DNA from: JANXXV01 sp038230275
GTDB taxonomy: Bacteria; Acidobacteriota; Terriglobia; Bryobacterales; Bryobacteraceae
NCBI GenBank assembly: GCA_038230275.1
Contig: JBBRNO010000208.1
Coordinates: 1-8,261 of the forward strand
DNA length: 8,261 nt
Direction: 5' to 3'
Numbering within the stretch: the stretch's first letter is position 1; the number at the start of each line of letters is the position of its first letter. Of the stretch, positions 1-6,876 are shown in pieces. Position numbers and translations under genes: made by a program. The notes beneath the pieces are model-generated. The model made no database searches and was not told the origin of the DNA. It worked only from the letters and a program-made list of their open reading frames with translations.

Positions 1-1
1 G

Positions 2-1963
2 TTTGACCTCACCGGCCTCAATCCGGCGACAGCGACGCTGACCGGCCGCTACGCCACGGCGGGCGCCGGAGCCATCCGGCTCAACCAGACCACCGTCGGC
101 CCGTCCAGTTCGTCCTTCTCCTCCTGGACCACCTTCACACTGAGCAGCGGTTTCGCCCCCGGCCTCAACACGCTCGACTTCATCGTCACCAACGGCGGTA
201 CAGGCGCCAACCCCACCGGTCTGCGCGTCGAAATCACCGGAACCGCCTCGCTGCTCACCACCGGCGTCAATGTCACCGTTGCCCCGTCCACGCCCGCCGT
301 TTACCCATCCCAGGCGCTGCAATTCGCCGCCTCGGTAACCGGCAGCGCCAATACCGCTGTCACCTGGTCGGCCACCCCCGCTGTTGGCACCATCAACGCC
401 AGCGGGCTGTATACGGCCCCGGCCACCGTCACCACGCAGCAAACCCTCACCATCCGCGCCTCCAGCGTAGCCGATTCATCCCGCTCCGCCGTCGCCTACG
501 TCACGCTCAACCAAACCGCTGGAGCCTTCTCCGCCATCCGCGTGAACTCCGGCGGCGGCGCCTACACTGATCCGCAAGGGCATCTCTGGAGCGCCGATTA
601 CGGCTATACCGGTGTTGGCGGAAGCACCGGCACCGGAAATGCCATCGCCGGAACCACTTCCGATCCGCTCTACCAGTCGGCCCGCTACGGGGACACAACC
701 TATACGTTCCCTGTTCCCAACGGCAACTACACCGTGACGCTGAAGTTTGATGAAAGCTACGGCCCGGTAGCCGGACAGCGCCTCTTCAACGTCAACCTCA
801 ATGGGACCACCGTGCTGCCCAACTTCGATATCGTGACCGCCGGAGAAACGGATACCGCTGTGGACCGCACCTTCACCATCGCCGTCACCAGCCATCAGAT
901 CGTCATACAAACCGAGATCGTGCAGTATGCGGCACTCATCAGCGGCATTGAAATCATCCAGAACTCAGCCACCACGGACGTCACCATAGATCAGCAGCCA
1001 GTCACCCTGGCCCCCGGCCAGTCGCAGCAGTTCACGGCAACCGTCCTGGGCAATCCCAACACGGCGGTGAACTGGTCGGTCACTCCGGCCGGGTCCGGCG
1101 CGATCTCGTCCACTGGCTTATTCACCGCTCCCGCCAGCGTAGGCGCGCAACAAATCGCCACCGTCACGGCCACCAGCATCGCCGATGCCACCCGCACCGC
1201 GTCCGTCTTCGTCACGCTGAACCCGCCCGCTGGAGCCTTTGTGCCGATCCGGATGAAGGGCGGCGGACCAGCCTACACCGACCCGCAAGGCAGGCTCTGG
1301 AAAGCCGAATACGGTTTGACCTACACCAACGGCGGGACGGCATACTCAGGGGCGCTCATCTCCGGAACCACCACGCCCTTGGTATACCAGGGCGTCCGGT
1401 ATGGAGACGCCTTCTACACCTTCGCGGTGCCAAACGGAAACTACAACGTCACTTTCAAACTCGCCGAACTGTTCCTGAACAGCGCAGGCCGCACCACGAA
1501 CTACGCCATCAACAACACCACGGTCCTGCCGGCCTTCGACATCTTCGTGGCCGCGGGCGGCGCAAATATCGCCATTGACCGCACGTTTCCGGTCACGGTT
1601 ACCAACGGCCAGATCGACCTGGTCGCTTACTCGGTAAACTATGGCTCGATACTCAACGCCATCGAAATCACCCTGCAGCAAACGCCTGGAACGGTGAACA
1701 TCACGGTTCTTCCGGGACCGGCGACACTGACAGAACGTCAAGCTCAACAGTTTGCCGCGTTGGTCACCGGCAGTTCAAACGGCGCAGTTACTTGGTCAAT
1801 CAGTCCCGCTGGTATTGGGTCCATCTCTCCTGCCGGAGTATATACGGCGCCCAACACGCTCACTTCCGCGGCGCAGGTGACCGTGATCGCGACAAGCCTG
1901 GCGGATTCTTCAAAAAGTGCTACCGCCGTGGTTTCCCTTTCGCCTCCGTGCCGGCAATTCTGA
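2..1963 (+). CDS. Secreted multidomain protein with alternating Big-type Ig and malectin-like domains (5' end outside window)
   Basis: The frame is open from the first bases of the window, so this is the C-terminal 653 residues of a larger protein; the internal GTG at 542 lies inside a domain and is not the start. Visible order: a beta-rich jelly-roll-like segment (residues 1-82), Big-type Ig domain (about 88-170), malectin-like domain (178-320), Big (324-406), malectin-like (414-558), Big (563-648). Each Big domain shows the F-x-A-x-V-x-G, V-x-W-S and G-x-(Y/F)-T-A-P landmarks. Each malectin-like domain shows G-G-x-A-Y-T-D-P-Q-G at its start, Y-x-F-x-V-P-N-G-x-Y in the middle and V-L-P-x-F-D-I later. 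Malectin-like folds bind carbohydrate and Big domains usually act as spacers, so an extracellular glycan-binding or adhesive role is the best inference. The ligand and any catalytic N-terminus are unknown. It ends abruptly after the third Big domain, where the pattern predicts another malectin. Confidence 0.88.
   Translation, partial: FDLTGLNPATATLTGRYATAGAGAIRLNQTTVGPSSSSFSSWTTFTLSSGFAPGLNTLDFIVTNGGTGANPTGLRVEITGTASLLTTGVNVTVAPSTPAVYPSQALQFAASVTGSANTAVTWSATPAVGTINASGLYTAPATVTTQQTLTIRASSVADSSRSAVAYVTLNQTAGAFSAIRVNSGGGAYTDPQGHLWSADYGYTGVGGSTGTGNAIAGTTSDPLYQSARYGDTTYTFPVPNGNYTVTLKFDESYGPVAGQRLFNVNLNGTTVLPNFDIVTAGETDTAVDRTFTIAVTSHQIVIQTEIVQYAALISGIEIIQNSATTDVTIDQQPVTLAPGQSQQFTATVLGNPNTAVNWSVTPAGSGAISSTGLFTAPASVGAQQIATVTATSIADATRTASVFVTLNPPAGAFVPIRMKGGGPAYTDPQGRLWKAEYGLTYTNGGTAYSGALISGTTTPLVYQGVRYGDAFYTFAVPNGNYNVTFKLAELFLNSAGRTTNYAINNTTVLPAFDIFVAAGGANIAIDRTFPVTVTNGQIDLVAYSVNYGSILNAIEITLQQTPGTVNITVLPGPATLTERQAQQFAALVTGSSNGAVTWSISPAGIGSISPAGVYTAPNTLTSAAQVTVIATSLADSSKSATAVVSLSPPCRQF
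263..1963 (+). repeat. Tandem Big-malectin coding repeat, two and a half units
   Basis: The coding sequence repeats with a period of about 711-714 bases: unit 1 about 263-973, unit 2 about 974-1687, and a half unit with only the Big domain at 1688-1963. Similarity is clearest at the protein level. Short stretches are also shared in DNA, for example the Gly-Ala-Phe hinge between Big and malectin near 521-532 and 1230-1241, and the Tyr-Thr-Asp-Pro-Gln-Gly stretch near 562-579 and 1272-1289. Growth by internal duplication followed by divergence is the simple explanation. Unit edges are approximate. Confidence 0.75.
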
Positions 1964-2017
1964 TATCTAGATGCGACAACTATTTTTTGAAGTGCGTAGA
2001 GGACCGAAGTTTAAAGC

Positions 2018-2025
2018 AAGGAGGA
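2018..2025 (+). promoter_or_regulatory. Strong Shine-Dalgarno site that sets the lipase start
   Basis: AAGGAGGA is a near-perfect anti-16S match ending five bases before the ATG at 2031. It decides the start. The upstream in-frame ATG at 1971 directly follows a TAG, has no such site, and would put a basic, unhelpful 20-residue extension ahead of an otherwise clean signal peptide. It is by far the strongest ribosome binding site in the window. Confidence 0.8.
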
Positions 2026-2030
2026 AACAC

Positions 2031-3596
2031 ATGTACACCGTGCTGCTGTTATCGATGCTAACGGCAAGCGTTCTTCTATCTCAAACTGTAAATCGCTATA
2101 CAGACTCTATCTTTCTGTCAGGCGCCGACACGTTTGGGTCCTGCCTGGTAAATACACCAAACCCGGATTACAATCGCACAATCTGTCAAGGATACGTGGC
2201 CGGTTCGAGCCAAGTAACGACGAAACTCCTCGTGGATCGTGTTATCGGCGCGACCGACACTACGGGTAAGCTCATTGATCCCGCGGGACTAATTTCCAAA
2301 GGTGTCGTCGCTTCGTGCATGGACGTAAGCATCGTCTACACTTCGGCTTATACTGCCGCCCTAGGCGGTGGGCCATATCACCATACGGTTTCACTCAACG
2401 GAGACGTTGTTGGACATTTTAGAGACTTTGCCAACTATGGCCAACTGGCTGTATCACCGAAATTCTGCGTGCCGATCGCAAACCTCAGATTCGGAATACT
2501 ACAGAACAGTGGGCCTCCCGCGCCTGGAGAAAACATTGTGACGATCACGTCAATCCTGGATGAACTACCACCGGCGTTTGGACCGGCGGATATCAATGAA
2601 GGAATCGTCCGCGCGGATGCCCAACTCAAGATAAATGCAATGTACCCGGTCGTTCCCGTGCACGGATGGCGCGCCGATCACCGGTGGTTTGAACGTGTGC
2701 TGCCGGGCTCAAGTTCGAAATTCACAGACGTGCTCGAAAGCGCAGGTCTCCAGGTAATCGCAGGCGAGCGTGGAGGAATTGACTTAGGACGGGAACAGAC
2801 GATTGAACAAGGCGCCGCCAGACTTCAGCAAGCGCTTCACAAATTCGTACTCGTCAGATTCGGAGTGGACCACGTCCATTTCATTGCCCACAGTAAAGGA
2901 GGACTCTACGCTCGAAAACTACTCAAGAACGCGGCTGCCGGACCGCTCTCTTGGGGCCCAGGCGTGACCTACAATTTGGGCGCATACTCTCTAACTACAT
3001 TGGACACTCCTCACCATGGCAACGCTGGCGCGGATTATCTCTTCCCAGTCCTCTATGGCTTAGCTTTTCCAGAGTACTATTTTAGTCGTAATTTCGTGGC
3101 AGGCCTGCGGGACCTGTCGATAGCTCGTACGGAGCTATTCAACCATATGACGGGACCCGCCCCACCCGAGTTTACGCTGCCGATTTCGGATGGTGGAAGT
3201 GAAACCAATCCCGCAAGATATTACTCCACCGCCTCGGACGCAGATATTGACGGCAACGGCGTACTTGGCACAACTCCAGATTTAATTCAGGAGTGGGCGC
3301 CCTATGGTCGGCTGAAAGCGAACATCATGCACCTGGTTACCGGTGGAGTTGTCAACATTCCATTCCAGACAGCCTTGGGTATGGTAATTCCTGTGCTTCC
3401 CACGTGGACGTTTCACAAGAACGATGTAATGGTCGAAATTCAACGGGCTCGATACCCTGATTTCGCGCCCCTAACAGAGGCTTCTTCGCAAGTATTCGCA
3501 AAGAATCACAGTATGCTGGCAAAGCCTACGGTCGCGGCCATCGTAGTTGAACAAGCGATCAAGACCGCTCAGTCGATCAGCCTGTCCCTGCCATGA
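2031..3596 (+). CDS. Predicted secreted lipase/esterase of the alpha/beta-hydrolase fold
   Basis: 521 residues. Residues 1-18 form a signal peptide (hydrophobic LLLSMLTASVLL, likely cut near SQ/TV), so the enzyme is exported. Residues 19-200 are a beta-rich region I do not recognise, with four cysteines (38, 52, 96, 146) that could form two disulfides. The hydrolase domain starts near 204: P-V-H-G-W (209-213) supplies the oxyanion His-Gly, F-I-A-H-S-K-G-G (284-291) is the nucleophile elbow with Ser288, and L-D-T-P-H-H-G (324-330) matches the T-P-x-x-G strand common in lipases. Asp465 in K-N-D-V-M-V and His493 in K-N-H-S-M-L sit where true lipases carry the other two catalytic residues. A D-x-D-x-D-G-N-G loop (403-410) may bind calcium. 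The triad is assigned by pattern only. A carboxylic ester substrate is likely; lipid, polyester or glycan ester cannot be told apart. The stop overlaps the next ATG, implying co-translation. G+C is low relative to the flanking genes. Confidence 0.82.
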   Translation: MYTVLLLSMLTASVLLSQTVNRYTDSIFLSGADTFGSCLVNTPNPDYNRTICQGYVAGSSQVTTKLLVDRVIGATDTTGKLIDPAGLISKGVVASCMDVSIVYTSAYTAALGGGPYHHTVSLNGDVVGHFRDFANYGQLAVSPKFCVPIANLRFGILQNSGPPAPGENIVTITSILDELPPAFGPADINEGIVRADAQLKINAMYPVVPVHGWRADHRWFERVLPGSSSKFTDVLESAGLQVIAGERGGIDLGREQTIEQGAARLQQALHKFVLVRFGVDHVHFIAHSKGGLYARKLLKNAAAGPLSWGPGVTYNLGAYSLTTLDTPHHGNAGADYLFPVLYGLAFPEYYFSRNFVAGLRDLSIARTELFNHMTGPAPPEFTLPISDGGSETNPARYYSTASDADIDGNGVLGTTPDLIQEWAPYGRLKANIMHLVTGGVVNIPFQTALGMVIPVLPTWTFHKNDVMVEIQRARYPDFAPLTEASSQVFAKNHSMLAKPTVAAIVVEQAIKTAQSISLSLP

Positions 3597-4402
3597 GATC
3601 ACTTCGAAGTCGACATGGCCTTAACCCAAACTGCGGCTCCGCCGGCAAGGGGCTAATAGTTATCGGTCTTCTCAATACGATTTCTCTATTTGCCGATAAC
3701 GTCAGCTATTCCGTGGAAGGTTCGGCAGCGAATTGTTTTCCTGTTAAGGTTTCCAATGGTTGGTCGCTTAGCAGGCTGGATTCATCTGGCGGAGTGATTC
3801 CTCAGGCACATCTCGTATTCAGGAAACCTGAGAGCGAAGGCGATCTACTTGTGACCTTTGACTCAAATTACGGGGTGAACTACAACCCGAACAAATATCG
3901 CGTGGCGCTTAGACGAGGCGCCTCGCCTAAACGGGCGAGCGAAGAGGATTGGCGACTTGCAATAGACATTCCGAGCACCCGGGCTTTGGCAACAACCGAA
4001 AGCTACAAAGGAGATCAACCGCGACCCGACGCCATGATCGATTTTGGAGGCCATCGATATTCGAAGTTGGGCAAGGAATGGTTGAGTTCACCGACGCGGC
4101 TTTCCCCAAATCGCAAGTATTTGGCGTTGCAAAGTTTCAATGGCAAGGAATCACCATTCGACTGGCTCGGAGATGACCCGCTCCTCAGGACACGCGGCAC
4201 CATTTTTTCCGAAATCTACGAGGTAAGTACTGGTGAGAAAAAGCTATCCATTCGAGGAAGCTATCGAAGAATCACGGAAAGTGAAATGGGAGACTTTATT
4301 TTCTGGCTAACCAATCGATACTTCATCTTGCCCATGAGAGGCCTACAGGAACGTATCTTCGTCTGTGATTTTGCACCAGAGCCAAAATTGGAAAAACGAT
4401 AA
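3593..4402 (+). CDS. Uncharacterised exported or membrane-anchored protein, translationally coupled to the lipase
   Basis: 269 residues; I do not recognise the family firmly. The ATG lies inside an ATGA overlap with the lipase stop and has no Shine-Dalgarno site of its own, so translation probably depends on reinitiation. A basic N-terminus (R-S-L-R-S-R-H) precedes a hydrophobic stretch at residues 20-34, G-L-I-V-I-G-L-L-N-T-I-S-L-F-A, followed by D-N: a signal peptide with a long n-region, or a membrane anchor. The C-terminal half has strands resembling one or two beta-propeller blades: S-P-N-R-K-Y-L-A-L-Q-S near 171, Y-E-V-S-T-G-E near 209, W-L-T-N-R-Y-F-I-L-P near 238 and I-F-V-C-D-F near 255. 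At 269 residues it is too short for a full canonical propeller. No catalytic motif is visible. The overlap hints at a partner, chaperone or regulator for the lipase, which is inference only. Low G+C like the lipase. Two cysteines besides Cys14 (48 and 258). Confidence 0.72.
   Translation: MRSLRSRHGLNPNCGSAGKGLIVIGLLNTISLFADNVSYSVEGSAANCFPVKVSNGWSLSRLDSSGGVIPQAHLVFRKPESEGDLLVTFDSNYGVNYNPNKYRVALRRGASPKRASEEDWRLAIDIPSTRALATTESYKGDQPRPDAMIDFGGHRYSKLGKEWLSSPTRLSPNRKYLALQSFNGKESPFDWLGDDPLLRTRGTIFSEIYEVSTGEKKLSIRGSYRRITESEMGDFIFWLTNRYFILPMRGLQERIFVCDFAPEPKLEKR
3914..3939. repeat. GC-rich palindrome and overlapping alternative hairpin inside the 269 aa gene
   Basis: CGAGGCGCCTCG at 3914-3925 is a perfect 12-base palindrome. 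CTCGCC at 3922-3927 also pairs with GGCGAG at 3934-3939 around a six-base loop. The two structures share bases 3922-3925 and cannot form together. They stand out in an AT-richer gene, encoding the basic stretch R-R-G-A-S-P-K-R-A. A biological role is not shown and chance is possible. Confidence 0.35.
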
Positions 4403-4403
4403 T

Positions 4404-6839
4404 ATGCCGATCCCCTACCGTATTTCAGTGATCACTGGTGCCCTCCTTGTCGGCTTTTCACTAACCGCCCACGCCCAAATAGCTCCAGTGAAGTCCGGCA
4501 CGCTCGCCATGACGAATTGGGATACTAAAACGGGGCTACTGCCTGCCAACACAGCGTCCACGCTCTTCAACTTCACCATCGAGTCCGGCACCGCCGGAAA
4601 GGACGTGATCGACGTCAACTGCGCCAGCGCACAAGCGGTCGTCTCGCTAGTCACCCCTGGCGGAGTGGAAATCACTGCGGCGAACGCCACCTCATTGGGC
4701 TATACCTTCACCACCGTGGCAGCCGGGACGCAGGACGATGATGACATCATTTCGCCCATGACGCTTCCCGGAACACACACGGTGATCGAATTTCCAACGC
4801 CCGCCTCCCCCGGAGTATACAAAATCAAGGCCAATACCACCGGCGTGAGCAGCGCTACTTCGCTCATGGCCGTCTACTTTTCCTCATCCCAGGTCAGATT
4901 GGGGGCGGCGGCAAACGCCATGGAATACAAAGTCGGGGACACCGTCGTTCTCTCGGGCGTGCTGCGCGACGACAATATTGCCGTCAACGGCGCCACGCTA
5001 ACCGCCAGCATCAGTGCGCCGCTCGATATTTCCCAGCAAGTCTCCATCGGACCCTATCAGCTTGTGAGCCAGCAAGCAGCCGATGCCGACGATACCGACT
5101 TCACCTATACCGCTCAACTCACCAACAGCGGGCCGGCCAGGACCTCCATCGTTGCCACTCTCAATGTGGATGACCCCTCGCTCGAAATCATCGATGGTGC
5201 GCTTATCTTCGGACCTGTCGCCGCGAACGGCACCGTAACCAGTACGAATTCCTTCACCATCCGGCGCGCGACGAATTCCGCGCTCGTGCCATCGCTGTTA
5301 AAGTGGCAGCCGGTGGCCACGGGAACGGCCACTTCCGTGTCCCTTGTCGACGGCGGGCCCTTTGACAACTCCACTGGCGACGGCGTCTACACAGGCACCT
5401 TCACGCCGTCTCTGCCCGGTGACTATTCAGCCGTCGTGACCGCGACCGGAACGGCCGCCTCGGGTCAGGCATTTTCCCGGACATCCTCCGCTCTTTTCCG
5501 TGTCTCTCCAGCCATGGCCAGCTTTCTTTCATTCACGAATACACCCATTGATTACAACGGTATTGGCGTGGCAAACAAAGTCCGGGTCACCGCTTCCATC
5601 GCCGTGCAGCAGGCGGGAAAGTACCGCTTCGGCATCAGCATGGACGACGGAACCGGCGCGCTGAAATCCATGGGCTATGCAACAGCGGTGCTAACAACCG
5701 GAACGCAAACCCTCTCCATCGATTGGACCCCCAAAGCAGCAGTTGACAATTTTCAATATGTTCTTCGCAATGCGATGTTAGAGCGGCTTGATCTTCCAGA
5801 AGAAGTCATGGCGGCATACGTCGAAAACCCCGGCACTCTTGCGCCGTACGTTTATGCAAAGGCCCCGCTCGCACTTTCCGGCTCCTATACGGCGGTGGGC
5901 GTAGACGACAACGGCATCCCGGGATTCGAAATCTTGCGCATCAACGTGGGTATCACCCCTTCCAGGCAGGGGCATTGCGTTTGGTCGGGAACCCTCGCCA
6001 CGCTGTCCGGAACCTTAATCGAAAGGCTCTCTCGGGAAGGGTTATTTGCGTCGCCGGTAGGGTCCATTTCGTTCGATTTCAACGGCTACAACCTGCGGCG
6101 GCAGAATCAGGGAGGGCCCTACACTCTACGCAACGTCGAAATTAGCTGTTGGCCGGATACCGCAAAGCTACAAGGGATTGCGTTTACAACCGGAACCTTT
6201 CAAGCCACCCAGTTCGAAGCGGGAACCGCCGGTTTTACCATTGCCGTGGATAGCGCCGTATCGGTGCAGGCAGGCAGCAGATATTCATTCTATGGCGAGA
6301 TCGCCAGGCTCGCGGGCTTCGACGGAAAGATCTGTTTCGCGCTCACCGGTCAGCCCGCCAATTTCGATACTCGCATTTTCGGCCCGTGCATCTTCGATTC
6401 GCCGCGCACCTCCGTTATGTTGACCGCTCCGGCCAATGCGACCACCGGGTCGTACCCGATGGTCTTGACGGCAACCGGTGGCGCTATCACGCAAACCTAT
6501 CCGATAAACCTGACGGTTCGTTCCGCTATCGCCGATGTCTCATCGCAGGTGTCGGTAGCAAAGTCTGGATTGCTCTGCGGTCCCTCCACGCAAGACGGTA
6601 CAATTCTGATCACCAACACAGGGATCCAGATAATTCCAGCACCGCTGCAAATCGTGTTGGCGAACATCCCAGCGGGGCTGACCTTAGCGAATCTTACTGC
6701 GATCACCAGCGGAAATCCCTACATTACGGTCAACCGCAGTCTCTTCCCAGGCCAGTCCGTTGTGGTCCCTGTACGATTCACGGGTTCGGCGAGTTTGACC
6801 TCCACCACCACGATTACCACCTACTCCGGAACGTTCTAA
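4404..6839 (+). CDS. Large secreted multidomain beta-sandwich protein
   Basis: 811 residues. The ATG at 4404 follows the previous stop by one base and opens a classic signal peptide (residues 1-25, cut after T-A-H-A-Q); the in-frame GTG at 4365 would only add 13 residues ahead of it. I place: a beta-sandwich of the kind found near exoprotein N-termini (about 50-160, with L-V-T-P-G-G and an acidic D-D-D-D at 111-114); a Big/MG2-like fold opening at Y-K-V-G-D-T-V-V-L-S-G (175-185) and closing at G-D-G-V-Y-T-G-T-F-T-P (325-335), apparently with another segment nested between; two copies of a domain opening with a D-x-N-G-I-x-(G/V) loop (377-490 and 493-600); an Ig-like stretch (668-706, A-P-A-N-A-T-T-G-S-Y); and a C-terminal domain (710-811) ending Y-S-G-T-F. 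Similar domain sets occur in acidobacterial extracellular proteins. No protease, glycosidase or lipase motif is visible, so a structural or binding role is most likely. G+C is high again. Confidence 0.82.
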   Translation: MPIPYRISVITGALLVGFSLTAHAQIAPVKSGTLAMTNWDTKTGLLPANTASTLFNFTIESGTAGKDVIDVNCASAQAVVSLVTPGGVEITAANATSLGYTFTTVAAGTQDDDDIISPMTLPGTHTVIEFPTPASPGVYKIKANTTGVSSATSLMAVYFSSSQVRLGAAANAMEYKVGDTVVLSGVLRDDNIAVNGATLTASISAPLDISQQVSIGPYQLVSQQAADADDTDFTYTAQLTNSGPARTSIVATLNVDDPSLEIIDGALIFGPVAANGTVTSTNSFTIRRATNSALVPSLLKWQPVATGTATSVSLVDGGPFDNSTGDGVYTGTFTPSLPGDYSAVVTATGTAASGQAFSRTSSALFRVSPAMASFLSFTNTPIDYNGIGVANKVRVTASIAVQQAGKYRFGISMDDGTGALKSMGYATAVLTTGTQTLSIDWTPKAAVDNFQYVLRNAMLERLDLPEEVMAAYVENPGTLAPYVYAKAPLALSGSYTAVGVDDNGIPGFEILRINVGITPSRQGHCVWSGTLATLSGTLIERLSREGLFASPVGSISFDFNGYNLRRQNQGGPYTLRNVEISCWPDTAKLQGIAFTTGTFQATQFEAGTAGFTIAVDSAVSVQAGSRYSFYGEIARLAGFDGKICFALTGQPANFDTRIFGPCIFDSPRTSVMLTAPANATTGSYPMVLTATGGAITQTYPINLTVRSAIADVSSQVSVAKSGLLCGPSTQDGTILITNTGIQIIPAPLQIVLANIPAGLTLANLTAITSGNPYITVNRSLFPGQSVVVPVRFTGSASLTSTTTITTYSGTF

Positions 6840-6876
6840 CTAAGAAGGTAGTCAGCTCAAACCGCGTCTCTCGCCC

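Noticed and set aside
542..544. GTG at 542 as the start of the malectin protein
   Set aside because: The frame is open back to position 2 and the upstream residues form a complete Big domain and a jelly-roll-like segment; 542 falls inside the first strand of the malectin-like domain.
476..1747. Long open frames on the minus strand (for example 476-910 and 1346-1747)
   Set aside because: Their peptides are rich in Arg, Gly, Val and Ala with no domain pattern and mirror the codon bias of the well-supported + strand gene; they are antisense shadows.
1987..2015. Possible sigma-70 promoter TTGAAG - 17 bases - TTTAAA ahead of the lipase
   Set aside because: Each box matches only four of six consensus bases, and the implied transcript start near 2022 would cut through the strong Shine-Dalgarno site.
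1971..2030. Upstream in-frame ATG at 1971 as the start of the lipase
   Set aside because: It has no ribosome binding site and adds a charged 20-residue extension. The ATG at 2031 has AAGGAGGA at ideal distance and opens directly into a signal peptide.
4365..4403. GTG at 4365 as start of the 811 aa protein, overlapping the previous gene
   Set aside because: It would bury the signal peptide behind 13 polar residues. ATG 4404 gives a canonical signal peptide one base after the preceding stop.
6840..6876. Transcription terminator after the 811 aa gene
   Set aside because: I see no stable stem followed by a T-run between 6840 and 6876; termination, if it occurs here, is not visible as an intrinsic terminator.
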